Source: Rhineura floridana (taxonomy: Eukaryota > Chordata > Lepidosauria > Squamata > Rhineuridae). Taken from it: a DNA stretch of 64,000 nucleotides. Positions 43,431 through 55,040 of this stretch are shown here, one piece after another. Position numbers and translations under genes: made by a program. The stretch is from contig NC_084481.1 in assembly GCF_030035675.1 (NCBI RefSeq), positions 233,398,927 through 233,462,926 on the forward strand, written 5' to 3'. Within the stretch, counting starts at the first letter, position 1; each line of letters starts with the position of its first letter. Under the pieces are notes generated by a model, which did not search any database, was not told the origin of the DNA, and saw nothing but the letters and a program-made list of their open reading frames with translations.

Positions 43431-45317
43431 GAGATTTAACTCCCAGAGCTTGCTATTTATTTCTAATGTGGCAGCTGGACTTCTGATTGTAGTGGCGACC
43501 AGTCTTGCTGTGTGCAGTGAAGATAGATTTTAACCTGTGAGAAGAGTTATCTTTACTGGTCCACAGATGGTAAACATTTTACATCCCTTGGACTGTTGCT
43601 TTGGACACAGCAGCAGCAGCAGCAGCGTCCTTTGCTTAGTCCCTGCATTCTACAAATTCCACGAAGACAGCACTTCCTTGATTCCACCACATGACCCTCC
43701 CCACTCTCCCCGCCCCCACATCACATGACCTTCTGGGATTAATACTGCCTCAGTACAGCCTCCCAGGTCTAAGCTGTTAAGAGGAGCAATGCTAATAAAA
43801 TACAAGCTCCACACCGCTGTTGGGAATGCTTGCTTTCCTAAATGAAAGCATCAGTCATCAGCTATATTGCTTTTTAATACAGAAGCTCTATCAAATAATT
43901 TGAGCGTTGCTTTTTCTGCAATCTATGCCCACTTGCATGCTTCAAATGTTATAATTTCGTTGCATGCACAATCTCTTCTCCATCACACTGGATATAACGG
44001 CTAATTCAGAGAATAAACAAAAGCTATAAAAGGCTGACAACACTATGGCAATAAGGGATCTACACACACACACTGAAGCTTTTTAGGAGAGCGCTTCCCG
44101 CTCTGGCATTCAGAGACTGGCCCTGCAATTCAACAACAGTAAGCAACTTCCAAAAATCCTCCAGGTGAACATTTAAAAAACTTCTGTTGCCTGCCCAAGT
44201 AAAACACCCCGACCTTCTGTAATCCATCCCTGTGTTTTCTGTTCGCCTACGCTGGCCTTCTTCAACCTGGTGTCTTCCAGATGTTTTGGACTACAATCCA
44301 ACATCTGGAAGGCACTAGGCTGGGGAAAGCAAAACTGCCCTATCTATCCTGTTTGACTCATGCATGGCGTAGAGTTCCACAGACACAACACCCTCCTTTA
44401 GAAATGAACCAGAATTCAGAATGTCAAGCATATAAAGTTGAAATGAATAAAGCACCACAGGATCTATGCCAAGACCAGAGGCCAGAACTGCTCACAAACA
44501 AACAAATGGATGTTGCTAAGACAAAGAGCAATTAAATCACAATTCCAGGCATTTGTGGACTGTGGGGAGGGGGCACACACAAACATTAATTGTCGCAAAC
44601 ACCATTCGGCATATATCCAGGAAGTTACATCAAAGCAGGCACATCACTGCAGCAGAGCTAGTCGCACAATTTGATGTTTGTTTCAGGTATTGCATGGCAC
44701 AACTAATAGCATTTTAGCAGAATACTACCTCCATGTCTTTGAAAGAACAGATTTTGTGAAGACAGCCCACGTATATTCAGGAGGCGACTTTGCAAACTGA
44801 ACTATACCAAACTCTAGTGCTGATTTATTCTGCCATCCATGGCTTTGATTCTTAATTTATGAACTACTTATTTCCACTTTAGGTCACTTGGGTCTATCCA
44901 CGTCCATGAGCTAAACTTGTTTCAAGGGAAGTATGCTGGCATGAGATTTAAAAAAGAAAAAAAACTATGCCAGCTGAATAAAATTTCCAAGTAGGTGTTC
45001 AAGATAATCAAATCCTTCATTCAACAAACTGCTAAGTTTGGTCACTTTAAACAATAGCTCGAGCAAAACAAGTAACAGTTTGCTCCACAGTTTCCAACTA
45101 ACTGGAAGTCACAATTAAGCAGCATTAGTGAAAGAGCAGGAGGAGCGTAACTGTTTTTAAAGACCTCAAATATTCAGAGGCACTTTAAAAAGAAGTTACG
45201 TGGGGATGGGAGCAGACAGAAGGAGGGTGAACTGCTCTTTGCAGGGGTGGAAGAGAGTGCTGCATTAGCATCTTGCCTCTTGCAAGGGAGATTCAAATAC
45301 ATGCTGGTTTCTCCACA
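43431..45317. other. FERMT2 intron, mostly unassigned
   Basis: A CAG/AGC triplet run lies at about 43606-43626 and a compact foldback at 44251-44330 (TTCAACCTGGTGTCTTCCAG and CTGGAAGGCACTAGGCTGGG). No other call. Confidence 0.4.
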
Positions 45318-45512
45318 TGTAAGAAGCTGCCTTATCCTGAATCAGACCATGCTGGCCCATATAGCTCAGTACTGTCTACACTGACTGGCAGCAGCTCCCC
45401 ACGGTTTCAGGCATGAATCTTTCCTAGTCCTACCTGTAGATGCCAAGGATTGAACCTGGGACCTTCTGAATGCAAAGCAGATGCTCTAGCGCTCAGTTAC
45501 AACCCTGCCACA
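45318..45512 (-). mobile_element. tRNA SINE with CR1-like tail
   Basis: On the plus strand: AAGAAGCTGCCTTATCCTGA, TACACTGACTGGCAGCAGCT, GGATTGAACCTGGGACCTTC and a degraded tRNA head near 45490. Confidence 0.82.
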
Positions 45513-46141
45513 CATAGGATAGACACTACAGGAGGAGAGATTTCTTAAGTGCTGTCCATCAGGTTCACAACTGGAAGAACAGACGCGATCAGGAAAAAAC
45601 TACAGCAGAGGAAGATGCCTGAATGGAACATGTGCGGTTAAATACTACCCATCTACTACTTCTCAAAGGTTCTTTGATCTTTTAACAACTGACAATTCCC
45701 ACCAGTGGAAACAGACACGGCCACTCTCAAGAGCACAAGGAAGTCACGTAACAGAACACAATTTTGTGTGTGTTTAAACACGCACTTGATGGGAAACCAA
45801 AGTCTTTTAACCACCTTGATTTCTGCAAACGGTCATGCACATATTGTCACTGAAGCACATAGCACTCAACTTCAAATAGCAATAGACAAATTCCTGCCCC
45901 AATGAACTTATAGCCGTAATTCCAACAAATGGGGAAACAGGGAGAGAAAGGCAAGGGTGGCCACTGCCTAATCACTGCTAAGCGATCTTGAAAAGGCAGT
46001 TGAAAAATATTGAATTAGCCGGGATAAGTCACTGAGTCCAAAGCGGAGCAAGTGATCCTTTGGGCAGTATTTGGGAACGCTGTTCACCCACCTCTTTTTC
46101 AGGACAAAGGCTCCAGCAAAGTATAACTCCAAATTAAGTAC

Positions 46142-46363
46142 CTGCTTGTTCTTATACTTCTTAAGGTATCTTGGGGAAACCAGGCATTCAGGATTGATGT
46201 CCGTTGTGATCTGCTCAGCAATTATCTGTGAATCTGGGTTCAGATGCTGCATTTTCAGAAAAGACAAGATGTTCTGAACTTCCAAGTTGTATGAACTGTC
46301 TGCCATGGTTTTGCCTTTGGAAGCCAGCCGGCAAGCCGCCATCCAGTGTGCATACTGCTTCTC
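46142..46363 (-). CDS. FERMT2: FERMT2 exon, residues ~461-534 (end of PH, F2 resumes)
   Basis: This 222-bp exon is 74 codons, phase 0 at both ends. It starts [18 protein letters not shown] and ends [16 protein letters not shown]. The first part is the C-terminal helix of the PH domain; the rest resumes the F2 lobe. The acceptor is a T-rich tract ending AACTGCAG and the donor is GTACTT. The [13 protein letters not shown] stretch differs slightly from the human sequence as I remember it, as expected for an ortholog. Confidence 0.96.
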
Positions 46364-46657
46364 CTGCAGTTTAAAAGGAAAAGGAGGTGCTCATGAGGAT
46401 GGAGCCTTTGTTTTAATTTATTCCATTTCCATTTTATTTCACAAAGTTATGCTGGAATTAGATGTCAAACCCAGTTAATGCCAAATCCAAACACCAAGTT
46501 TGTGCATCTTTACAGCTCTGTAAGGTAGGGCAGTATTATCATCTCCATAGTACAGATTTTGTGTGTGTGTGGCGGTGCATACAGAAAACTGGTGGCTCGA
46601 TTAAGGCCACCCACCATAGCTCACGGCAGAGGTGGATTTTTAAGTAGGTACTGTGCA

Positions 46658-46728
46658 TCTCCTATTGGGCTCCTGTTGGGAGGGAGGACAGTATATAAAT
46701 CTAAATCTAAATAATAATAGTAATCTAT
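46658..46728 (+). mobile_element. L2 tail fragment
   Basis: TTGGGCTCCTGTTGGGAGGG, AGTATATAAATCTAAATC and an AATAATAG tail. Confidence 0.55.
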
Positions 46729-46999
46729 CCCTAGATATGCAGTTAAATATGAATATTTTAGTATGGAAATTTGCAAACTCCTATAATGATACTAAACTGG
46801 GAAAGCACAGAAGCTTCCAGAAGCCAAGAGGGTTTGGACCAAACTGTTCCACTAAATGTGCCACCAAAAACAGCTGCACTTAGTTACTTCCCTTCCTTCC
46901 GTAGTCTATCTAGTAGAATTTGGCTTTTGCCACAACATCCCACATTTCTCCCACCTCTGCTTCACCTCACTGCATCTTGATGGCAGGAATGAGGTTAGC

Positions 47000-47500
47000 A
47001 CTGAGAAGTGTCACAACCGGAGTCTTTTAGTGGCAGCCAAGGAGTGCTAGTTGCCACCTTAAAAGCCCTATGCGCTTGGGCCCAGGATATCTAAAGGGCC
47101 ACCTGCTCACCAAGATTCCTCCCACTTGTTAACATCTTTTGAAGGAGGAGAGCTGAGGTGCCTCTGGTGAGGACACTGGACAAGGCCTTCTTGGTGGTGG
47201 TGCCTAGGCTCTGGAACTCCCCCCTGAGAAGGCCTATTTAACCCTTCCCTTCAAGCCTACAAAAAAAAAAAACTACTCTTTTCAGGTGGGCCTTCCATGG
47301 CAAGTTATTTTCAGAGTATTTAGTGCACTGCTGTTTCAATATTTTGGGTGTCTATTTTTAGTTGGTTTTTATTTTTGGACTATTATTGTTTATATAATGC
47401 TGCGAGTCACTTTGGGGGACCTATGTGTGGTCAAAAAGTGGCATATAAACGCATATAAATATTTAATGTAAGACCTAACTTGCATATAAATAAATATTTT
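47000..47500 (+). mobile_element. Old L2-like C-terminus and 3'UTR
   Basis: GCGCTTGGGCCCAGGATATC, GGACAAGGCCTTCTTGGTGG and GCTCTGGAACTCCC follow the L2 plan (LGLGPGY, then RAFSVVAP and LWNSLP). Then come a poly(A)-like run and a tail ending in AAATAAATA near 47495. Diverged. Confidence 0.55.
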
Positions 47501-47752
47501 AGCCCAAGGTGGAATATGTGCTCAAAGAAATAAATGCCCCTGCAAGCAAGCCCCAAGTAAAATAAGCCAGGGGCTATATTACCCTATGTAGCATTTCCCT
47601 CCACATCCTTCCTTGCCAATAATGCTATGTGCAGGGCCAGCAAGCCAACTGCAGATTTTTGTACTTCCCAGAAGAGCACTGCAGTGCCCACCCTCACTCC
47701 CTCTTCACAACTGAGCGTGTACAGTAGCTGCCCTGTGACAAGTTAAACTTAC

Positions 47753-47859
47753 ATTATCACAACGGAGCCAAATTTCATTCATGCCCTCAGCAACAGGGAT
47801 CAAAAGTTTTATGTTAAACTTCTGGCCAGAGATATTGACATCCGGAGTCACCTCACACC
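47753..47859 (-). CDS. FERMT2: FERMT2 exon, residues ~425-460 (PH domain, second half)
   Basis: This 107-bp exon reads [20 protein letters not shown], then [15 protein letters not shown]. The acceptor is TTGTTGTAG and the donor GTAAGT. It forms the second half of the PH fold. An L2 LINE in antisense orientation to the host reference strand but sense to FERMT2 (47968-48935) begins about 108 bp upstream of the acceptor, leaving a short native intron stretch for the branch point. Confidence 0.95.
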
Positions 47860-47967
47860 CTACAACAAAAGAGGAAGATGTTAAGATTTGCATAATGATG
47901 TGGTTGTTGAAGTAACGCGTTACTCGGCAGTGCGGGGAGAAATCTGCCACTGGCCTCCTGTTGTTTA

Positions 47968-48935
47968 GTATTTATTTATTAAATTTATCTCTCACCCTTC
48001 CTTCCAGAAGGAGCCCTGGGCAGCAAACAAAACAATAAAAACACTTTAAAACATCTTAAAAACAACAGACTTTAAAACATATTTAAACATCTTAAAAGTA
48101 TCTTTGAAAACCGACTTTAAAAACATCTTGAAAAGCAATTCCAACACAGATGCAGACTGTGATAAGGTCTCTACTTAAAAGGCTTGTTGAAAGAGGAAAA
48201 TCTTCAACAGGCGTCAAAAAGATAACAGAGATGGTGCCTGTCTAATATTTAAGGGTAAGGAATTCCAAAGAGTAGGTGCCACAATACTAAAGGTCTACTT
48301 CCTTTGTTGTGCGGAATAGACCTCCTGATAAGATGGTATCTGCAGGAGGCCCTCCTCACCTGATAGCTTGGACTTGGCCTGATAGCTAATGGACAGCCAG
48401 TGCAATTCTTTCAGCAGTGGGGTAACATGTTGGTGATACCCTGCTCCAGTGAGCAGTTGCACTGCCACATTTTGCACCAGCTGCAGCTTCTGGACCAACC
48501 TCAAGGGCAACCCCACAGAGCACATTATGGTAATCCAACCTGGAGGTTATCAGTGCGTGGACAACAGTGGTCAGACTACTGTGGTCCAGAAATGGTCCCA
48601 GCTGTCTTACCAGCCGAAGCTGGTAAAAGTCACTCCTAACCACTGAGGTCACCTGGGCTTCTAGCAACAAAGATGGATCCAGGAGCACCCCCAGGCTACG
48701 GACTTGCTCTTTCAGAGGGAGTACGACCCCATCCAAAGCAGGCAACTGACCAATTATCCGAACTCGGGAACCACCAACCCACAGCGCCTCCGTCTTGCTA
48801 GGATTCAGACTCAGTTTATTGGCCCTCATCCAGCCCACCACAGAGTCCAGGCACTGGTCCAGGGCTTGCACAGCCTCTCCCAATTCAGATGTTACAGAGA
48901 ACAGAGCTGGGTGTCATCAGTGCAGTGCTGACACC
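47968..48935 (-). mobile_element. L2 LINE 3' third
   Basis: The minus-strand frame reads MGEAVQALDQCLDSVVGWM, RANKLSLNPSKTEALWVGG, LPLKEQVRSLGVLLDPSLLL and LVRQLGPFLDHSSL, then the 3'UTR with GGCTCCTTCTGGAAGGAAGG and tail at 47968-47985. The same L2 group as 39238-42790. 5'-truncated and frame-broken. Confidence 0.88.
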
Positions 48936-50053
48936 TGTTAGTAGAAAATGATTAGGGAAAGTGATGGAGCAACTCATTCCTTGGTTCCCATCTGCACACA
49001 GAGGCAGCAGTGAATGGAACCGGAATAGGATGGGAAGCACTGTCACAAGAGCCAATTTATGCCACCACTAGGGAAGAAAGAAAGAGGGGAGGCAGGAGGA
49101 GGGAAATGTGCCTGTTTGGAAGCTCCGTTCTTTGATATAGATGCCCCACTTCCTCTTTTGATCTCAAAAAGTGAGGAAGTGGATTAGATTATCCAGTTGT
49201 CAGAATCATATGACAGCCTGCCTGCAGACAGAGAAAAGTTAGAACCCAACTATTACACAGGATGGAAAACTCAAATTGCAAGGTCTAATTTCAACCCTGC
49301 TGTTTGGGAGAAAACTGATGCCAGTTAAGCCTAGACCAGCTTTCCTCAGCCTGGCGCCCTTCAGATGTTTTGGACTACAATTCTAGTAATGCGCATGACT
49401 GTGTTGACTAAGATGAGAGTTGTAATCCAAAAATATCTGGAGGGCACTAGGTTGGGGAAAGTTGGCCCAGGCTAATGTTGTTTGTTTTGCTAGAAAGAGA
49501 GGCCTGCCAGAATCAGATTGTGTCAAATGGGTGGTAAGTGGCTTAGGTCAGATTCTTTGATATAAGGTTTCACGTTCAGCAGGCAAACTGTTCAAAGCTG
49601 ATTAAAAAAAAAAATGTTCTGAGAAGGGCAGAAAATAATCTAAACTGTACTTAATCCACAGATTATCAGAAATCAGCCACTTTCTTTTAGGTTAGACCAG
49701 AACACTGACAAGAGTTGATTAAAAGACCACAACCCATGTAATATGCCACCAATTTCAATGTTTTGAGGAACAGCGCAACACACCCTTCTTCACTTTGAAA
49801 GACAGTGATTGATGCGTCCGAGGCCACCCCAAAAAAGCAGGGAGATGACACTTTGTAAGACTGTCACCCACCAAAATCCAAGGATTCAGAGGTAAGCATA
49901 AGAATTTAATTGTTGTAAACCGCCCAGAGAGCTTTGGCTATGGGGCAGTATATAAATAAATAAATGAATAAATAAACAAGCAAGCAAGCCGTTCATTCTC
50001 TTCACTGCCAGTATTACTACTCGTTCTCATCAAGTCAGGGAAATGGTGTAAAG
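48936..50053. other. FERMT2 intron with repeat scraps
   Basis: Foldback element at about 49340-49468 (CTCAGCCTGGCGCCCTTCAG and GGAGGGCACTAGGTTGGGGA) and an L2 tail at 49905-49985 (ACCGCCCAGAGAGCTTTGGC). The rest is unassigned. Confidence 0.5.
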
Positions 50054-50191
50054 CAGATGTAGGGAACCTTTGGCCCTCCAGATATTGCTGAACTACAACT
50101 CCCATCAGCCCCAGCCAGCATGGCCAATGGCCAGGGATGATGGGAGTTGTAGCCCAGCAACTTCTGGAGGGCCAAAGGTTCCCCACACCTG
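50054..50191. mobile_element. hAT-like foldback element
   Basis: Starts CAGATGTAGGGAACCTTTGG and ends with the near complement (CCAAAGGTTCCCCACACCTG). The inner arms are TGAACTACAACTCCCATCAG and GATGGGAGTTGTAGCCCAGC. Flanks GTGTAAAG and GGATAAAG agree at 6 of 8 positions. Confidence 0.75.
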
Positions 50192-52239
50192 GGATAAAGT
50201 TTCTGCACGGCTGAAAACATTAAAGCCTGGAGAGCAGAAATGCCAGGCTCTCTCCCTGGACCAAAGATACTGTGGTCCAGTTTGCACATGATGCTCAGCC
50301 AAGCTATGGCTTAGCACAAACGTACAGATGTGCAGATTCCCAGAGTCTGCAGCTGTTTTGTTCCAGACAAACCATGAGCTGTATCTGATTGTATCCAAAG
50401 GAGCCCAGAGCACCAAACATGTCAGTCCTAAAACAATCTTCTAAAACCCGTTAAAAACTCCTAAAAGCAATCACTTATTCTCAAAACTAATAATTTCAGG
50501 GGGGTGGCGGCTGGGGACAGGTCTTTAAGCTATCAAATGCGTAGATAAACAGGGATGGCTTTAAATGTCTCCTAAAACTTCATAAATAATGAGAGAAAAG
50601 GAGGGCATTCCTCAAATAGGGACCACCAAAGATAAGGCCCTGCAGCCAATTTTTTTCCTATGAATAGCAAGCCAAAGGATAAACCTTGGCTGCAGCTCAT
50701 GCTTTGTCTGGAACAAGATATCCCAAGAGCCAAGTTCGGATGCAACACTACACCAAACCATGGCCTGGTTCACAGCAGCATGACACAAGCCGGACTGGGG
50801 AAGCAAGGCACGTGCGATCTTCTCACCAGAACCCACACATTTCCTCATTCATACTAAGCCATGGTTTGGCTTAGTGTTAAGCATGAACTGGGTCTGTGTG
50901 TGAGAGAATGCACAGGCACAGTTGCAACAACTGCAGACTTGCATCTCTTTGAATACTGGCTTAGAGGTGAGAAGTTCTGTATGAGTGCCTCCCAATTCTA
51001 TCATGAACTAATTAAAGGACAGTACGCTCCAAGGAAATCAGTGGGACTCATTGCCACATAATAGATTCCATCCAAGGAAAATTAAATGTGGCTGAGCCCC
51101 AATGAAATGAATGAGACTTAAATTCCTTCAGTCAGCCTTACTATGTTAGTAGGGTTAAGTTTAATGGGGTTGGCTAGATTTTATCTTCATTGTTTTTAGA
51201 TTTTTAATGCCTACGTATTGTGTGCCTATGTTGTACGTCGCCCAGAGCGGCTGGACAGCCAGCCAGATGGGCGACTGATAAACTCAATAAATAAATAAAT
51301 AAATAAATAATACATCTAGCAGGATCCCCCAAAGAACACAAGACTGAGGGCACCCAAATACCGCATAGCTTTTTCACTGAAGCTGTCTCCCTGCCAAACT
51401 TAACACAACATTTTAACCAGCATTTTTGGGAGGCTACTGAAATGGAGAGAACACCCCCATAAGCAGGAGGGTCTTGGGAAATGTGGGCACAATCTTTAGC
51501 ATAAACCTTTCAATGCAGACCCCATATATAGAAGGCAATAATATGATTTGTAAAAGGAATCTATTTTCTTGGAAGCAATTTTAGCCCTTTTCCAGCTCCT
51601 CCTGCAGAATTCTTTTAAAATTCAGTCAGCAACAGCTTTGTTAAAAAGCTCCCAAAAAGGTATTCCAGGCTTCCTTTCCACAGCTCACATCCTCGTAGTT
51701 AAAGTCTGAGGTCATTTGGCAGCCGCTCTGCTTCTGCCTCAAAGGCTTTTTTCTTTTTTAAAAAAAGCAATGTCAGTCATGCCTGTTTCACAACCTTCCA
51801 AGCTGGAACACTTCATTGCTGAATACAAACAGAGCTGATAGCCTTAGGAATGTCGATGCAGCAGAAATTCCTTGCAAATGGTATATGAATAAGGCTCTGT
51901 GCGTAGCATACTAAAGGGGAGGGGAGATGCCTAGAAACAGGAAATAATAATAGTGTAACATTTTGTACCTTATGAATTTATGCTCTGATTTGGTTTCTCA
52001 AATACCTTTGTTTTTATTTGTGTCTTCTAAAAGCTCCACATTGCACAAACTAATGGTAATTTGCTTTGGCTTTACCTTAACAAATTTTGTAGATATTTTA
52101 TTTGCTTATTCGAAATGCATAAATATTGGTATGGAGACCTCAGATTACCTTTTATTGCACCTATGCAGAATAAAGTTTTGTCTTGAGACCATCAGCAGCT
52201 CACTCTTTAGGCGCTCTACTTGATACAGCAACACTTGGA
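50192..52239. other. FERMT2 intron, mostly unassigned
   Basis: A weak minus-strand L2-like 3'UTR at about 50395-50650 and a plus-strand L2-like tail at 51225-51312 (GTCGCCCAGAGCGGCTGGAC, AATAAATAAA). Nothing else recognised. Confidence 0.4.
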
Positions 52240-52595
52240 CTGCCTTCAAGTCGATTCCGACTTATGGTGACCCTGTTGGACTATGACCTGGGAGACCAGG
52301 GTTCGAATCCCCACACAGCCACGAAGCTCACTGGGTGACCTTGGGCCAGTCACTGCCTCTCAGCCTCAGAGGAAGGCAATGGTAACTCCCCTCTGAATAC
52401 TGCTTACCATGAAAACCCTATTCAGAGTTTTACCTATCCTAGGACTACGACCTGGGAGACCAGGATTCGAATCCCCACACAGCCACGAAGCTCACTGGGT
52501 GACCTTGGGCCAGTCACTGCCTCTCAGCCTCAGAGGGAGGCAATGGTAAACCCCCTCTGAATACCGCTTACCATGAAAGCAACACTTACAGGGTT
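52240..52595 (+). mobile_element. Sauria SINE cluster
   Basis: A reversed tail piece (CTTCAAGTCGATTCCGACTT, 52244-52270) is followed by two plus-strand Sauria SINEs lacking the first half of the tRNA head: 52275-52435 and 52443-52590. Each has GACCTGGGAGACCAGG, GAATCCCCACACAGCCACGA and GGTGACCTTGGGCCAGTCAC. Both contain the GGCAATGGTAA segment missing from the copies at 2.1 and 13.8 kb. Confidence 0.85.
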
Positions 52596-52936
52596 TTGTT
52601 TGTGGCAGAAAAAGCAGTAGCATCAACAGCCTGGGAAAGTGGGACACAGTCATACAACTCTGCCCCACAAGCCAACTGAAACCTCAAAAATCCTTATTCA
52701 CGTGACACAATGGCCAACACACCCTCCATCAATTCTCATAGCCCTCAGGATTGTGTGTGGAAGAGGCCTTGCCTCTTCCCTGCCCCCAACATGTAGGGCG
52801 GGATGAGAGAGGGGAACGGATGCTGCCGAACTCATTACCACAGGAATTATGTTGCACGACAAGCAAAAGGGAACGCTTGTGCCCTTGCTTGGACAAGGAC
52901 CTTTCTGCTTATCTATGTCAGTGATCATGATCATTC

Positions 52937-53386
52937 AGACCATGGTATTCCTGATCTCTATGTATGGATGTGAAAGTTGGACAGTGAAAAAAGCAGATAA
53001 GAGAAAAATCAACTCATTTGAAATGTGGTGCTGGAGGAGAGCTTTGCGCATACCATGGACTGCGAAAAAGACAAATAATTGGGTGTTAGAACAAATTAAA
53101 CCAGAACTGTCACTAGAAGCTAAACTGATGAAACTGAGGTTATCATACTTTGGACACTTTATGAGAAGACATGATTCGTTAGAAAAGACAATAATGCTGG
53201 GAAGAACTGAAGGGAGTAGAAAAAGAGGAAGGCCAGACAAGAGATGGATTGATTCCATAAAGGAAGCCACAGACCTGAACTTACAAGATCTGAACTGGGT
53301 GGTTCATGACAGATGCTATTGGAGGTCGCTGATTCATAGGGTCGCCATTAAGTCGTAGTCGATTTGGAGGCACATAACAACATTAG
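52937..53386 (+). mobile_element. BovB LINE 3' end with open C-terminal frame
   Basis: The plus-strand frame reads ISMYGCESWTVKKADKRKIN, then CWRRALRIPWTAKKTNN, LRLSYFGHFMRRHDSLEK and GRTEGSRKRGRPDKRWIDSI, ending VAIKS. The tail is GATTTGGAGGCACATAACAA. Open over about 430 bp. 5'-truncated. Confidence 0.9.
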
Positions 53387-53454
53387 TGAATACAAAGACA
53401 CTTACCACTTTTATCAAAGGGCTGCAGAATTTGAAAAGCAAACATACAAACAAG

Positions 53455-53840
53455 GTACGCCTGGCGCCAACATTGTTATCCTTTCGGCGCCAGGTAAAAA
53501 CCTTCTTGTTCTCCCAGGCATTTTAACATTTTAATATCTACTTTTAACACCTACATCTATCACTCACAATCTTAATTTTAGTAATTTTAACATTAACATC
53601 TTAAACAGCTTAATATTTTAATTGATTTAATACGTTTTTATACTTAACATTTTAGGATTGTGTCTGTTGTGTCCATGTGTTTAACTATGTTTAGTTATTT
53701 TGTTATATTGTTTCAATGTGTTTGATATATGTTTTTAATTGTATACTGGATGTTTTTATGCTGTAAACCGCCCAGAGAGCTTCGGCTATTGGGCGGTATA
53801 GAAATATAATTAATAAATAATAAATAAATAAATAAATAAA
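53455..53840 (+). mobile_element. L2 3' end next to the FERMT2 PH exon
   Basis: GTACGCCTGGCGCCAACATT, TTTCGGCGCCAGGTAAAAAC, CTCCCAGGCATTTTAAC, then CCGCCCAGAGAGCTTCGGCT and an AATAAATAAA tail. It ends about 40 bp from the exon at 53882 and is antisense to FERMT2. Confidence 0.85.
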
Positions 53841-53881
53841 CAATGAATGCACCATGAGAGGCAATATGGGAGGAAGCTTAC

Positions 53882-54006
53882 CTCTCAAGTTCATCTGGTG
53901 AGCTGGAGTCCCGTTGGATTCTTCTTTGCTCTTGTAACAGGAGATAGACGTGTCTTTGAAGGTGCACCAATACTGCTTGTAACCCTTCAGTGTCAGCTTC
54001 TTTGGC
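53882..54006 (-). CDS. FERMT2: FERMT2 exon, residues ~383-425 (PH domain, first half)
   Basis: This 125-bp exon reads [16 protein letters not shown], then [12 protein letters not shown], and ends MNLR plus the first base of a Gly codon. It covers the first strands of the PH domain, including the basic K-rich segment (KKLTLKGYK) that in PH domains lies near the lipid head-group pocket. The acceptor is TTTAACAG and the donor GTAAGC. The L2 copy at 53455-53840 ends about 40 bp past the donor side of this exon. Confidence 0.95.
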
Positions 54007-54574
54007 CTGTTAAATAGGTGGAGCATTGTGAGCTGGTCTGACAAATTGACTGAGTGAGGCGCAGGTACAATTGCACCAGCTTCTCTTCTCTCTCTGTTTA
54101 CTGATTACAAAAATTAGGAGTAAAAACATATGTTTGCAACCCAGCATACATAACACACAACTCAAGTTCAAGAGTGATCTCCAGAAACTAATTTTGAAAT
54201 AGTAGTAAGACTGGGAACTTCCCCACAACAATATTTAAGGGGCTCAACCACTGACTGAAGATTATACAAAACTAGAGTCCAGGAGGGTTTCAGTTTAAGG
54301 GATGCACTGTCTTGGTTCATATATTCATCACGGAATAATGCTGAATTAGTGAGGAACTATGTGAGCTCTTCCATCCCATAACAGCTGGGCCCTCCATATG
54401 AATGGTCAATCATGTAGATACCCCATTGACTTTCTTTTCTACATACCCCCTTTATGTTTTTATTTTTTTTGGGGGGGGGAGGAGAGATCTCATCAACATA
54501 AGCTTTGGTGTGATTGCACCAGCTCACAAAGAAGGTTCTCTGTGTGGTGAAAGGAGAGTCTCCTTGACTATTTA

Positions 54575-54815
54575 TTATTTTTAACAAGTCTTGAAAGCTT
54601 TTTAAAAAAATGTTTTTAAAGATGTTTAGTTTTAATGTATTTTAAAGGCTGTTTCTATGATGTTTAAAGTGTTTTTATGATGCTTTTGTTTGCTGCCCTG
54701 GGCTCCTGCTGGGAGGAAGGGCGGGATAGAAATCAAATAATAAATAAATAAATAATAAATTTATTAAATTTATATGCCGCCCTTCCTCCAGGAGGAGCCC
54801 AGGGTGGCAATGGCA
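54575..54815. mobile_element. Two L2 tails joined tail to tail
   Basis: A plus-strand tail (TGCCCTGGGCTCCTGCTGGG to AATAAATAAATAATAAA, 54575-54760) meets a minus-strand tail (TTTATTAAATTTATATGCCG to GGAGCCCAGGGTGG, 54758-54810). Confidence 0.75.
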
Positions 54816-54905
54816 GACAAGTCTCTGTGAAAGGCAGCTTGTCTAAAATTACTAATCTTCCCTTGCAACACACAACTCTAGTCAAGAATTGCGCCATGTG
54901 TTCTA

Positions 54906-55035
54906 GGCTAGCCTTCAAAAACTTGGCACCTTCCAGCTATTTTGGACTACAGTTCCCAACAACCATGCTGATCTGGGCTGATGGGAGTTGTAGTCCGAAA
55001 CAGCTGGAGGGCACCAGGTTGGCAAATGCTGTTCT
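54906..55035. mobile_element. hAT-like foldback element
   Basis: Arms ACTTGGCACCTTCCAGCTAT and AGCTGGAGGGCACCAGGTTG, inner arms GGACTACAGTTCCCAACAAC and GATGGGAGTTGTAGTCCGAA. Confidence 0.7.
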
Positions 55036-55040
55036 TGGCT

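Noticed and set aside
52937-53358. Open frame GCESWTVKKADKRKIN etc. as a possible host gene
   Set aside because: It is the BovB LINE C-terminus, present at four other places in the window.
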